A program made the position numbers and the translations under genes. Below are positions 16,590-25,565 of a stretch of 34,524 nt of DNA, piece by piece. The notes under the pieces are model-generated. The model had not been told where the DNA came from. It worked only from the letters and a program-made list of their open reading frames with translations, and did not search any database. Origin of the DNA: Bacteroides sp. (GTDB taxonomy: Bacteria; Bacteroidota; Bacteroidia; Bacteroidales; Bacteroidaceae); assembly GCA_030151635.1 (NCBI GenBank), contig JASLDF010000188.1, positions 1 to 34,524 on the forward strand. The letters run 5' to 3'. How positions within the stretch are numbered: the stretch's first letter is position 1; each line of letters starts with the position of its first letter.

Positions 16590-17600
16590 ATGATTAAAGT
16601 AGGTATTAATGGTTTCGGCCGTATCGGACGTTTCGTATTCCGTGCTGCTCAAAAAAGAAACGACATCCAAATCGTTGGTATTAACGACTTATGTCCAGTA
16701 GAATATTTAGCTTACATGCTAAAATATGACACAATGCACGGTCAATTCGACGGTACTATCGAAGCTGATGTTGAAAACAACCAATTAATCGTTAACGGTA
16801 AAAACATTAGAGTTACAGCTGAAAGAAACCCAGCAGACCTTAAATGGAACGCTGTTGGTGCTGAGTACGTTGTTGAAGCTACAGGTCTATTCTTAAGCAA
16901 AGACAAAGCTCAAGCTCACGTTGAAGCAGGTGCTAAATATGTTGTTATGTCAGCTCCTTCTAAAGACGATACTCCAATGTTTGTTTGTGGCGTTAACCAT
17001 AACGAATATAAAAAAGGTACACAAATCGTATCAAACGCTTCTTGTACAACTAACTGTTTAGCTCCTATCGCTAAAGTACTTCATGACAAATGGGGTATCG
17101 CTGACGGTCTTATGACTACAGTACACGCTACAACTGCTACTCAAAAAACAGTTGACGGTCCTTCTATGAAAGACTGGAGAGGTGGTCGTGCTGCTGCAGG
17201 TAACATCATTCCTTCATCAACAGGTGCTGCTAAAGCTGTAGGTAAAGTAATTCCTAGCCTTAACGGTAAATTAACAGGTATGTCAATGCGTGTTCCTACT
17301 CTTGATGTTTCTGTTGTTGACTTAACAGTTAACTTAGCTAAACCAGCTAAATACGAAGAAATCTGTGCAGAAATGAAGAGAGCTTCAGAAAACGAACTTA
17401 AAGGTATCCTTGGTTACACTGAAGATGCTGTTGTTTCTTCTGACTTCCTAGGTGATGCACGTACTTCTATCTTTGATGCTAAAGCAGGTATCGCATTAAC
17501 TGATACATTCGTTAAAGTTGTATCTTGGTACGATAACGAAATTGGTTACTCTAACAAAGTTATCGAGCTTATCGCTCACATGGCTGAAGTTAACAAATAA
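16590..17600 (+). CDS. gap: Glyceraldehyde-3-phosphate dehydrogenase, type I
   Basis: A 336-residue NAD-dependent enzyme of glycolysis oxidising glyceraldehyde 3-phosphate to 1,3-bisphosphoglycerate. The Rossmann motif GINGFGRIGR (5-14), Asp33 at the end of the second strand (NAD preference), catalytic Cys152 in SNASCTTNCLAP and the C-terminal SWYDNEIGYSNK are all present. Codon choice is strikingly uniform (for example GCT, GGT, GTT and AAC or TTC forms) compared with neighbours, as expected for a very highly expressed gene. It is transcribed alone between a promoter and a strong terminator. Confidence 0.97.
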   Translation: MIKVGINGFGRIGRFVFRAAQKRNDIQIVGINDLCPVEYLAYMLKYDTMHGQFDGTIEADVENNQLIVNGKNIRVTAERNPADLKWNAVGAEYVVEATGLFLSKDKAQAHVEAGAKYVVMSAPSKDDTPMFVCGVNHNEYKKGTQIVSNASCTTNCLAPIAKVLHDKWGIADGLMTTVHATTATQKTVDGPSMKDWRGGRAAAGNIIPSSTGAAKAVGKVIPSLNGKLTGMSMRVPTLDVSVVDLTVNLAKPAKYEEICAEMKRASENELKGILGYTEDAVVSSDFLGDARTSIFDAKAGIALTDTFVKVVSWYDNEIGYSNKVIELIAHMAEVNK

Positions 17601-17620
17601 TCAATTATTTGAAAATTTAG

Positions 17621-17651
17621 AAAAAGGATGTCTTAGGGCATCCTTTTTTTT
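17621..17651 (+). terminator. Intrinsic terminator of gap
   Basis: Stem 17621-17630 with 17639-17648 (10 bp) and an 8-base loop, followed by a T run. Confidence 0.92.
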
Positions 17652-17979
17652 ACCCCTATATTTAAGCTTTTAACCTTAAAAAGCCCCAAGAGTCAATTAT
17701 TACAATAGTTTTACAAAATAATAGCGATAATCATTATTTTGATACATTTTGACAATCGTACTTTTTAGAGAAAAAGTCCTACTTATGGTTACATTTTGAA
17801 TTAAAATTCACAAAATACGTCATTATTTCTACATCCAAATGAAATGTGACTTCCAGATGTAGAATCCGTCTTCATCATTTCAATTTACTCACTTGTGGTA
17901 ATGTTATTTAAGACACTTTATCATTGAATTTCAAGCTATTTTTCGCATTTTTGTATTTAATACCCCCTAATTTAAAATC
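17652..17979. other. Gene-free leader region before the M3 peptidase operon
   Basis: About 330 bases without an open frame. Several inverted repeats are visible: 17760-17766 with 17771-17777 (7 bp, 4-base loop), an imperfect AT-rich dyad at 17792-17816, and 17827-17835 with 17856-17864 (9 bp, 20-base loop). None has a T tract. They may be part of a structured leader or of upstream regulatory DNA; the promoter candidate at 17924-17953 lies downstream of all of them, which favours operator-like DNA or remnants over a leader RNA. Confidence 0.5.
17924..17953 (+). promoter_or_regulatory. Candidate promoter of the M3 peptidase operon
   Basis: A TTG at 17924-17926 is followed after 19 bases by CATTTTTG, one mismatch from TAnnTTTG, 26 bases before the start codon. 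Spacing fits a Bacteroidota -33/-7 promoter. Confidence 0.5.
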
Positions 17980-20085
17980 ATGAAGAAGATAAGCTTATTA
18001 TTAATTTTACTTTGCATTATGAATATGGCACAAGGACAAAATCCTTTTTTTGAAAAATATAATACACCTCACGGAACAGTACCGTTCAACAAGATCAAAA
18101 ATGAACATTTTGAACCTGCTATCTTTGAGGGTATAAAGAAACATCAACAAGAAGTTGATGCCATTACCAACAACAAGAAAAAGCCTACTTTTGAAAATAC
18201 AATTGTGGCTTACGAACAGTCGGGTGCATTATTAGATCGTGTACTTACAGTGTTTTACAACTTAAGAAGTGCAGAAACTAACGATGACCTACAAGTTATT
18301 GCTGAGAAAATGGTTGCACCTTTAAGTGAGCACCAAAACAACATCAGCCTAGATGAAAAGCTTTTCCAAAGAGTCAAAGTTATCTATGACCAAAAAGACA
18401 AACTGAAGCTAAATAACGAGCAATTGGTGTTGCTAGATAAAATCTATAAAGGATTTGTTAGAAACGGTGCAAACCTAAACGAACAACAAAAAGAGAAATA
18501 CCGTGAATTGACTCAAAAACTAGGTATGTTAGGTCTGAAATATGGTGAGAACAACCTAAAAGAGACCAATAACTATCAACTTGTAATTACAGATAAGGCT
18601 CAACTTGCTGGACTTCCAGAGAGTGCTATTGAAGGTGCAGCCCATACCGCACAAGAAAAAGGCATTGAAGGATGGATTTTCACTCTTCACGCTCCTAGCT
18701 ACGTTCCTTTCTTAAAATATGCAGACAACAGAGAGTTGAGAGAGCAACTATATATGGCATACAATACTAAATGTACACTAGACAACGAGTACAATAACTT
18801 GGGTATTGTAAAAGACATTGTAAACACAGAACTTGAAATCGTTCAATTACTAGGTTATAATACCTATGCTGAATATACTTTAGAGAATAGAATGGCTAAA
18901 AACAGCGATTCTGTCTACAAACTTCTAAACAATTTACTAGAAGCATACACACCAACCGCTCTTCAAGAGTTGGCTGAAGTCCAAGAAATGGCTCGTCAAA
19001 CTGAAGGTCAAGATTTCGTGGTTATGCCATGGGATTGGGGTTACTTCTCTAATAAACTTAAAAATCAGAAATTCAATTTTGATGAAGAATTACTTCGTCC
19101 TTACTTTGAACTTAGCAATGTTAAGAATGGAGTATTCGGTTTAGCAACTAAATTATATGGCATTACATTTGAAGAGAATACAGCTATTCCTGTTTATCAC
19201 GAAGATGTAAAAGCATATGACGTATTTGACAAAGACGGAAGTTTCCTTTCTGTACTATACACCGATTTTCACCCTCGTGCTGGAAAAAGATCGGGTGCTT
19301 GGATGACTTCATTTAAGGAACAATGGAAAGATGAGAAAACTGGAGAAAACAGTCGTCCACACATTACGATAGTAATGAACTTCACAAAACCAACTGCCGA
19401 CAAACCTGCTTTGTTGACATTTGATGAAGTTAATACATTCCTTCACGAATTTGGTCACGCTCTTCACGGTATGTTTGCAAATACAACTTACCAAACATTA
19501 AGCGGAACTAGCGTATATCGTGACTTCGTTGAGTTACCTTCTCAATTAATGGAAAACTTCCTAATTGAAAAAGATTACTTAAACACATTTGCTAAACACT
19601 ACCAAACAGGCGAATTATTACCGAATGAAATGATTCAACGTATTGTTGATGCATCAAACTTCAATGTTGGTTATATGTGTCTAAGACAAGTTAGCTTTGG
19701 TTTACTTGATATGTCATGGTATACTATTGACAAACCATTTACTGGCGATGTTGAAAACTTTGAACGTGAAGCATGGGCTAAAGCACAAGTATTACCAGTT
19801 ATTGATGGCACTTGTATGAGTACACAATTTGGTCATATTTTTGCTGGTGGATATGCAGCTGGATACTATAGCTACAAATGGGCAGAAGTTCTTGATGCTG
19901 ATGCCTTCTCTTTATTCAAAGAAAAAGGAATTTTCAACCAAGAAGTAGCACAAGCGTTTAGAGATCATATTTTATCTCAAGGTGGTACAAAACACCCAAT
20001 GGAACTGTACAAAAGTTTTAGAGGTCAAGAGCCTTCAATCAACGCTTTACTGATTCGTAACGGAATATCAAATGAAAAAAACTAA
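17980..20085 (+). CDS. M3-family metallopeptidase, dipeptidyl carboxypeptidase type
   Basis: A 701-residue zinc peptidase of the thimet/Dcp family. An N-terminal signal peptide (residues 1-19, ending AQGQ) directs it to the periplasm. The helical body carries the zinc site H489-E-F-G-H493 with the third ligand Glu518 exactly 25 residues later, and the conserved tail FAGGYAAGYYSYKWAEVLDADAF split by normal spacing. Dcp-type enzymes remove C-terminal dipeptides from peptides, aiding peptide use and turnover. Length is normal. The stop codon overlaps the next gene by 14 bases, so it heads an operon of five tightly packed genes. Confidence 0.93.
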   Translation: MKKISLLLILLCIMNMAQGQNPFFEKYNTPHGTVPFNKIKNEHFEPAIFEGIKKHQQEVDAITNNKKKPTFENTIVAYEQSGALLDRVLTVFYNLRSAETNDDLQVIAEKMVAPLSEHQNNISLDEKLFQRVKVIYDQKDKLKLNNEQLVLLDKIYKGFVRNGANLNEQQKEKYRELTQKLGMLGLKYGENNLKETNNYQLVITDKAQLAGLPESAIEGAAHTAQEKGIEGWIFTLHAPSYVPFLKYADNRELREQLYMAYNTKCTLDNEYNNLGIVKDIVNTELEIVQLLGYNTYAEYTLENRMAKNSDSVYKLLNNLLEAYTPTALQELAEVQEMARQTEGQDFVVMPWDWGYFSNKLKNQKFNFDEELLRPYFELSNVKNGVFGLATKLYGITFEENTAIPVYHEDVKAYDVFDKDGSFLSVLYTDFHPRAGKRSGAWMTSFKEQWKDEKTGENSRPHITIVMNFTKPTADKPALLTFDEVNTFLHEFGHALHGMFANTTYQTLSGTSVYRDFVELPSQLMENFLIEKDYLNTFAKHYQTGELLPNEMIQRIVDASNFNVGYMCLRQVSFGLLDMSWYTIDKPFTGDVENFEREAWAKAQVLPVIDGTCMSTQFGHIFAGGYAAGYYSYKWAEVLDADAFSLFKEKGIFNQEVAQAFRDHILSQGGTKHPMELYKSFRGQEPSINALLIRNGISNEKN

Positions 20086-20590
20086 TTTCAAAATACTTAT
20101 ATCATTCGTTTTGATTGCAATTGGGTTAACCAGTTGCAATCAAACGGATAACTTGTCGACCATTTTCTTGAAAGGTGGTAAAAAGATGACAAATATCGCT
20201 TATCATTCTAAAGGCAAAGCTATACCTTTATTGGGAAATCTTGATGAAAACGAAGCCAACAATATCAGCAATGAATCGAATTATATTTTGATTCTAGATG
20301 GAACAGAAACGAATGACAAGATTGAGAACGGAACGTTTACATTTAAGTTAATTGACACAACAATTAACGGAACATGGAGAGTGGACGGTAAAAGCAGAAA
20401 GTTTAGCATGAGGAAGAGTGGCGTTTACAACCTTTCAAGTCGAGAAAGTAAAGACAGAGTTGCTCTAGAGACCTTCAATGCTATAAACGACACCTACAAA
20501 TACTCAGGAGATAATAAAACCCTCCTACTCTATTACAACGATAAACACAAAAGCAAACCGTTTTTAATGTTTAAAGGTGCTGAGAAATGA
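20072..20590 (+). CDS. Small lipoprotein, possibly DUF4847-like
   Basis: A 172-residue lipoprotein: hydrophobic N-terminus followed by the lipobox L-T-S-C with acylated Cys22. The mature part is beta-rich, with the segments YILILDGTE, FTFKLIDTTINGTWRVDG and ALETFNAINDTYKYSGDN suggesting a small META/lipocalin-like barrel. The position between an M3 peptidase and dCMP deaminase is where I recall a DUF4847 lipoprotein in Bacteroides, but I rate that family name as tentative. Function unknown. It overlaps the peptidase by 14 bases and the deaminase by 4 (ATGA), so translation is probably coupled. Confidence 0.8.
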   Translation: MKKTNFKILISFVLIAIGLTSCNQTDNLSTIFLKGGKKMTNIAYHSKGKAIPLLGNLDENEANNISNESNYILILDGTETNDKIENGTFTFKLIDTTINGTWRVDGKSRKFSMRKSGVYNLSSRESKDRVALETFNAINDTYKYSGDNKTLLLYYNDKHKSKPFLMFKGAEK

Positions 20591-21027
20591 AGGAAGATTT
20601 AGATAAAAAACAAATCGAACTAGACCATCGCTATTTACGAATGGCCAAAATTTGGGCAGAAAACTCCTATTGCGAACGTCGCAAAGTTGGTGCGTTAATT
20701 GTCAAAGATAAAATGATCATTTCGGATGGATATAATGGCACACCATCGGGATTCGAAAATGTTTGCGAAGACGAACACAATAAAACTAAACCTTATGTTT
20801 TGCATGCCGAAGCAAATGCCATAACTAAAATAGCTCGCTCGAATAATAGCAGCAATGATGCGACTTTATATGTAACAGCAGCACCGTGTATTGAGTGTGC
20901 CAAACTTATTATTCAAGCTGGAATTAAAAGAGTAGTATACTCTACCAGCTACCGACTAGAAGATGGTATTGAACTACTAAAAAGAGCAAAAATAGAAGTT
21001 CTATTCACAGGACTCGAAAACGAATAA
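20587..21027 (+). CDS. Deoxycytidylate (dCMP) deaminase, ComEB-like
   Basis: A 146-residue zinc deaminase that turns dCMP into dUMP, the precursor of dTMP. The zinc site is H73-A-E75 and P100-C101-x-x-C104, with Glu75 as proton shuttle; the segment GYNGTPSGFENVCEDE is diagnostic for dCMP deaminase as opposed to cytidine deaminase. Cytoplasmic. Its start overlaps the stop of the lipoprotein gene by four bases. The name ComEB derives from the Bacillus competence locus, but no competence gene is present here. Confidence 0.93.
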   Translation: MKEDLDKKQIELDHRYLRMAKIWAENSYCERRKVGALIVKDKMIISDGYNGTPSGFENVCEDEHNKTKPYVLHAEANAITKIARSNNSSNDATLYVTAAPCIECAKLIIQAGIKRVVYSTSYRLEDGIELLKRAKIEVLFTGLENE

Positions 21028-21056
21028 ACCTTATATAGGTTATTAATATAATAATT

Positions 21057-22730
21057 ATGAACAACAAAAAACGTTCGGTCTTTACACCTATCATAGTAGC
21101 AGTATCTGTACTTATAGGAATTTTGATTGGAGTATATTACTCTCCAAGCAGAAGCAATGTATTTGTTAACCAAACGTCAACCAACAAGCTAAATTCAATT
21201 CTACGCATCATCAACGAAACCTACGTTGACACTGTTAAAATGGACGAATTGGTCGAAGATGTTTTACCGACAATTATTTCAAGCTTAGACCCACATAGTG
21301 TCTACATTCCAACACAAATAGCACAAGATTTTTCGTCGGATTTACAAGCTAGTTTTAGTGGGGTGGGCATTCAGTTTACCATTCAACAAGACACTATTTA
21401 TGTAAATAGTGTTGTAAAACAAGGACCATCAGAAGAAGTTGGTATTATTGCTGGCGATAGAATTGTTATGGTTGACGACAGCCTTTTTGTAGGAAAGGTG
21501 GTTAATAACCATACAGCCATGCGAAAATTAAAAGGACCAAAAGGTTCTGTTGTGAAAATTGGCATTAAGCGAATGGGAGAACCAGAGTTGCTTAATTTCA
21601 ATATTACTAGAGGTGATATTCCGCAAAATACTATTGATGCAACCTATATGATAAACGATAAATTTGGTTACATTCAATTGGGTAAATTTGGACGCACAAC
21701 ATATGTAGAGTTGATTAACTCTATGGCAAAACTGCTTTACGAGCAATGCGAAGGGGTTATCATTGACCTACGTGATAATTCTGGTGGTTATCTAGATATT
21801 GTTGCTAAAATTGTGAATGAGTTCTTACCTAGAGAACAACTTATTGTATATACAGAAGGTACTAACATGCCTCGCCAAGATATATACACAACAGGCTCTG
21901 GTGGATATCAACAGATACCTATCATTATTCTTATAGACGAAGCATCGGCATCCTCAAGTGAAATTTTAGCTGCTGCAATTCAAGATAATGACCGTGGAAC
22001 TATTATTGGCCGTCGCTCATTCGGTAAAGGATTGGTTCAGAAAGAAATAGAATTTGATGATAAATCTGCACTACGCCTAACTATTGCTAGGTATTACACT
22101 CCTTCTGGAAGATCAATTCAACGTCCTTACGAAAAAGGTAAAAACAGAGATTATGCACTAGATTTCTATAACCGAATTCAACATGGAGAACTCTTTACTG
22201 AAGATAGTATTAAGTTAAATAAAGATTTAATTTTCCATACTTTAAATGGTAGAACTGTTTATGGGGGTGGTGGTGTAATGCCAGACATCTTCGTTCCTCA
22301 CGATACGATTGGAACTTCTTCCTACTTAACAGAAGTATTTAGTAAAGGTTTATCTCTGCAGTTTGCATTTCAATATGTAGATAAAAACAGAAGTACTCTT
22401 GAGCCAATTAAAACTGAAGCAGAAATGGAAAAATTCTTAAAGACTCAACACATTGTTGAACGCTTCGTACAGTTTGCTCAAACCAAAGGTGTAAAAAGAA
22501 GAAACAACTTAATAAAAAAGTCATATTCTTTACTTGAAAAGAACTTGGTTGCTAACATTGTTTATAATATCTTAGGAATGGAAGAGCATATCAAGTACTT
22601 AAACAAGTCGGATAAAACTGTACAAACAGCACTATCTGTACTAGAAAAAGGCGAATCGTTTCCTGCTCCTCCGTTAAAAGATTTGGCAGATGACAACACT
22701 CAGGCAACAGAAGAAGAATCTCAGAATTGA
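21057..22730 (+). CDS. S41-family C-terminal processing peptidase (CtpA-like)
   Basis: A 557-residue serine protease anchored by one N-terminal membrane helix (residues 9-28), acting in the periplasm. After a short helical part comes a PDZ domain (about 95-175; FSGVGIQF, GIIAGDRI), then the S41 core with the catalytic Ser299 in ASASSSEI and Lys324 in SFGKG, spaced by the 25 residues typical of Prc/CtpA. A C-terminal helical tail rich in Lys and Glu ends the protein. Such enzymes trim or degrade proteins from their C-termini, often envelope proteins. It starts 29 bases after the deaminase and its end overlaps the folate gene by 41 bases. Confidence 0.93.
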   Translation: MNNKKRSVFTPIIVAVSVLIGILIGVYYSPSRSNVFVNQTSTNKLNSILRIINETYVDTVKMDELVEDVLPTIISSLDPHSVYIPTQIAQDFSSDLQASFSGVGIQFTIQQDTIYVNSVVKQGPSEEVGIIAGDRIVMVDDSLFVGKVVNNHTAMRKLKGPKGSVVKIGIKRMGEPELLNFNITRGDIPQNTIDATYMINDKFGYIQLGKFGRTTYVELINSMAKLLYEQCEGVIIDLRDNSGGYLDIVAKIVNEFLPREQLIVYTEGTNMPRQDIYTTGSGGYQQIPIIILIDEASASSSEILAAAIQDNDRGTIIGRRSFGKGLVQKEIEFDDKSALRLTIARYYTPSGRSIQRPYEKGKNRDYALDFYNRIQHGELFTEDSIKLNKDLIFHTLNGRTVYGGGGVMPDIFVPHDTIGTSSYLTEVFSKGLSLQFAFQYVDKNRSTLEPIKTEAEMEKFLKTQHIVERFVQFAQTKGVKRRNNLIKKSYSLLEKNLVANIVYNILGMEEHIKYLNKSDKTVQTALSVLEKGESFPAPPLKDLADDNTQATEEESQN

Positions 22731-23247
22731 GATTAAAGAAAGAAAGAAATTACATTCGAAAGAAGTTCTAGATAATTTATCAGAGCGGGTGATTAATTAT
22801 ATTAATTATGAGCCCGCTTTGGCTTTTTCGGAGACTGTACTTCTTTACCACTCACTTCCTGACGAAGTAAACACACATGAATTTATTCGAGAACTTTGTA
22901 AAAGAAAAAACATCATCCTGCCAGTGGTAGTAGGTGATATTCTTGAACTGAGAAGATATACCGGAGAACAAGACTTAAAACTTGGTTCTTTTAATATACT
23001 TGAACCATGTGGGGAGTTGTTTACAGACTATGATGGCATCGATTTAGCAATCATTCCAGGAGTTGCTTTTGATAGAAGAGGGAATCGACTAGGAAGAGGA
23101 AAGGGTTATTATGATAAACTTTTACCACACATCAAAGCCTATAAAATGGGCATTTGTTTCCCATTTCAATACTTTGAAAATTTGATTATCCCCACCGAAC
23201 CAACCGATATTCCTATGAATAAGGTATTGACTGTTGGTAAAGGATAG
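22690..23247 (+). CDS. 5-formyltetrahydrofolate cyclo-ligase
   Basis: A 185-residue enzyme (MTHFS family) using ATP to convert 5-formyl- to 5,10-methenyltetrahydrofolate, which keeps the folate pool usable. Conserved features: basic N-terminus with LRQQKKNLR, LYHSLPDEVNTHEF for folate binding, and the phosphate-binding signature PGVAFDRRGNRLGRGKGYYD. The ATG at 22690 gives a family-length N-terminus and lies 41 bases inside the S41 gene, so the overlap is real and points to translational coupling. It ends only three bases before the convergent DUF721 gene, with no terminator in between. Confidence 0.94.
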   Translation: MTTLRQQKKNLRIEIKERKKLHSKEVLDNLSERVINYINYEPALAFSETVLLYHSLPDEVNTHEFIRELCKRKNIILPVVVGDILELRRYTGEQDLKLGSFNILEPCGELFTDYDGIDLAIIPGVAFDRRGNRLGRGKGYYDKLLPHIKAYKMGICFPFQYFENLIIPTEPTDIPMNKVLTVGKG

Positions 23248-23250
23248 ATT

Positions 23251-23541
23251 TTATCGAAAAATGATATTGTAAATAACATTAGCTCCAACCATCTCGTTGA
23301 GTTTTCTAACAAGGAGTTCACGTCCCATCATCAATTCTTGTCGCAAGACTGAAGATGATAGTTGGACATATAAAATTTGGTTTTTAATGTAAATCTGACG
23401 AGTATAACGTGCCATACCCTCACCTATCACCTTTGGCCAAGCATCTAATAAACGTTGTTCGTTCAAAGGTGACTCTAAGCTCTCTTGACGTAAGAAGCGT
23501 TGCAAGATATCCCCTATTTTTTCGGCATTATTTCTTCTCAT
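23251..23541 (-). CDS. DUF721 protein (DciA-like)
   Basis: A 96-residue protein of the DUF721 family, which includes DciA, the helicase-loading factor of many bacteria lacking DnaC. Visible features are the start RRNNAEKIGDILQRFLRQE, the family core LLDAWPKVIG followed by YTRQIYIKNQILYVQLSSSVLRQEL with its KH-like alternating pattern. In Bacteroidota it is typically encoded behind recF, as here, where the two overlap by four bases. A role in replication or repair fits, but is inferred. Confidence 0.88.
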   Translation of the reverse strand: MRRNNAEKIGDILQRFLRQESLESPLNEQRLLDAWPKVIGEGMARYTRQIYIKNQILYVQLSSSVLRQELMMGRELLVRKLNEMVGANVIYNIIFR

Positions 23542-24650
23542 TTACTTTCCTCCAACATTTCAACTTGTCCATTTGACACATTAAATAACTTATACCCACT
23601 ATTCACACGATGCAAAATTTTCTCTAAATGACTTCGGTTCGTATCCGTAATGAAGATTTGTCCAAATTCATCACTAGAAACTAGATGCATTATTTGCTCC
23701 ACACGCAATGTATCTAACTTATCGAATATATCATCCAAAAGCAATAAAGGAACCTTATTATTAATCTTTCTCAAGAAAGAAAACTGAGCCAACTTCAAAG
23801 CTACAAGATATGTTTTACCTTGCCCCTGGGAGCCTTCTTTTTTTATAGGAAAGTCTCCTATAGACATGATTAAATCATCTTTATGTACTCCTTTCAACGA
23901 ATACCCCATAATTTGATCTTTAGGTCGACTCTCTTTAAGAAGCTGCATCAAATCAAATTCAGCTAAGTCTGATTTGTATTCTAGCGATACTTTCTCTTTA
24001 TCTTGAGAAATCTCAGAATAATAGGTTTGAAACATGGGAATAAAGGACTGAATAAACTCTTGACGTTTCTTAAACACAACGGTACCTGCAGAGGCCATCA
24101 TCTCTTCAAGCACGATAAATAACTGCTCATCGACAGGAATATCACTCTTCAATAAGCTATTGCGTTGTGTCATAGCCTTATTGTATTGAATCAAAGCATT
24201 CAAATACTCTTTATCGAATTGAGAGATTACAACATCAATAAATTTTCTACGCTCGTCACTTCCACCTGTTATAAGACAAGAATCATCTGGAGAAATCATA
24301 ACCAATGGAATTAAACCAATATGCTCCGAAAGACGTGTGTACTCTTTTTTATTGCGCTTGAATTGTTTTTTCTTTCTCTTTTTCAATCCACAATATACTT
24401 CATCCGTTTCACCTTCAACTTCAGAATTATAGTATCCTTGAAGTACAAAGAAGTTTTCGTCATGACGAATATTTTGTGAATCAATGGGGTTTGTAGAACT
24501 TTTACAAAAGGATAAATAGTAAATGGCATCTAAAATATTAGTTTTACCCATTCCATTCTCTCCAAGGAAACAATTTAGTTTGGTTGAAAAAGTAAGATCA
24601 ACCTCTTCTAAATTCTTATAGTTCAATATAGATATCTTTGTTATAATCAT
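23538..24650 (-). CDS. recF: DNA replication and repair protein RecF
   Basis: A 370-residue SMC-like ATPase that, with RecO and RecR, loads RecA at gapped DNA. Walker A is GENGMGKT at residues 30-37, followed by NILDAIYYLSF; the signature motif is near residue 275 (EGSQGQGKT, matching the RecF family's S-x-G-Q), and Walker B is PLLLLDDIFDKLD. Length is normal. It is the first gene of a two-gene operon with DUF721 and has a -7 element 22 bases upstream. Unlike in many Gram-negatives, dnaA, dnaN and gyrB are not adjacent. Confidence 0.95.
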   Translation of the reverse strand: MIITKISILNYKNLEEVDLTFSTKLNCFLGENGMGKTNILDAIYYLSFCKSSTNPIDSQNIRHDENFFVLQGYYNSEVEGETDEVYCGLKKRKKKQFKRNKKEYTRLSEHIGLIPLVMISPDDSCLITGGSDERRKFIDVVISQFDKEYLNALIQYNKAMTQRNSLLKSDIPVDEQLFIVLEEMMASAGTVVFKKRQEFIQSFIPMFQTYYSEISQDKEKVSLEYKSDLAEFDLMQLLKESRPKDQIMGYSLKGVHKDDLIMSIGDFPIKKEGSQGQGKTYLVALKLAQFSFLRKINNKVPLLLLDDIFDKLDTLRVEQIMHLVSSDEFGQIFITDTNRSHLEKILHRVNSGYKLFNVSNGQVEMLEESK

Positions 24651-24671
24651 TTTTGCTCAAAACTTGAACTG

Positions 24672-24679
24672 CAAAAATA
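24672..24679 (-). promoter_or_regulatory. Candidate -7 element for recF
   Basis: On the minus strand it reads TATTTTTG, matching TAnnTTTG, 21 bases before the recF start codon, implying a very short leader. Confidence 0.6.
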
Positions 24680-24751
24680 CAAAGAATAATAGTATAAAGT
24701 TCGTAACATAAAAAAGATGTACCTAAATTTTATTTATATACATAAAAAAAG

Positions 24752-24759
24752 TACTTTTG
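24752..24759 (+). promoter_or_regulatory. Candidate -7 element for the TPR gene
   Basis: TACTTTTG matches TAnnTTTG and lies 45 bases before ATG 24805. The two divergent promoters of this gap are about 73 bases apart. Confidence 0.6.
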
Positions 24760-24804
24760 CTAACCTAAACAGTCTGTAGAAACTAATAAAATAAATAATA
24801 TAAA

Positions 24805-25488
24805 ATGACAAAGCACAACAAAGCACAGAACGATGGACAAGTCGTTGGCGAAGCGCTTGAGACATCAGAAGCATTCTTTGTAAAGAATGGCAAAGCGTTA
24901 GTTATCGGTTTAATTGCTATTATTGTTATCATTGGTGGATATTTTGCCTATGACAACATGGTTTCAAAACCTAATGAAATTAAAGCACAAAAAGCAATTG
25001 CCCTTGGCGAACAATATTTCCGAAATGGACAATATGAACTAGCACTTAACGGTGATAGTATCTACTTCGATGGATTCGCTAAAGTTGCTGAGCAATATAG
25101 TGGCACTAAAGCTGCTAATCTTTCTAACTATTACATGGGAGTTTCTTACCAAAAATTGGGTCAATATGAAAACGCTGTGAAGTTCTTAGAAAAATTCAAA
25201 GCAAACGACGAGCTAGTTTATCCTGCAAGCCTTGTAGCTTTAGGAAATTGCTACGCTAACCTTGACCAAGTTGACAAAGCTATTTCAACATTGAAGAAAG
25301 CTGCATCTGTTGCAGACAACAATACAATTAGCCCAATCGCTTTGCGTCAAGCTGGTATTCTTCTTGAAAGCAAAAAAGACTTTAAAGAATCACTGAAACT
25401 TTACGAAGAAGTAAAGACTAAGTATTTCGACTCAATCATTGCTCAAGACATTGACAAATACATTGAGAGAGCAAAAGCTCAACTTTAA
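24805..25488 (+). CDS. Membrane-anchored tetratricopeptide-repeat protein (YfgM-like)
   Basis: A 227-residue protein with a cytoplasmic N-terminus, one transmembrane helix (residues about 31-48) and a periplasmic part of at least four TPR-like helical hairpins (for example AALGEQYFRNGQYELAL-type, NYYMGVSYQKLGQYENAV, ALGNCYANLDQVDKAI and LKLYEEVKTKY). The architecture resembles YfgM-type proteins, which associate with SecYEG and periplasmic chaperones, and Bacteroidota proteins always found before ribH. TPRs bind other proteins; the partner is not evident. A hairpin with a T run separates it from ribH, so the two may be only partly co-transcribed. Confidence 0.86.
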   Translation: MTKHNKAQNDGQVVGEALETSEAFFVKNGKALVIGLIAIIVIIGGYFAYDNMVSKPNEIKAQKAIALGEQYFRNGQYELALNGDSIYFDGFAKVAEQYSGTKAANLSNYYMGVSYQKLGQYENAVKFLEKFKANDELVYPASLVALGNCYANLDQVDKAISTLKKAASVADNNTISPIALRQAGILLESKKDFKESLKLYEEVKTKYFDSIIAQDIDKYIERAKAQL

Positions 25489-25514
25489 TAAATGAATATT
25501 TAATAAATAACATT

Positions 25515-25545
25515 AAAGCTGTTCTCTAACGAGAATGGCTTTTTG
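25515..25545 (+). terminator. Terminator-like hairpin between the TPR gene and ribH
   Basis: Arms 25515-25526 and 25531-25542 pair through 12 positions, two of them G-U, with a 4-base loop, followed by T-rich sequence. It may end the TPR transcript or lower read-through into ribH. No separate -7 element for ribH was recognised, and the fold does not resemble an FMN riboswitch. Confidence 0.75.
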
Positions 25546-25565
25546 TTTCTAAAAAAACAGATAGT

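Noticed and set aside
25489..25565. FMN riboswitch before ribH
   Set aside because: The gap is only 77 bases and holds a simple hairpin, not the six-helix FMN fold.
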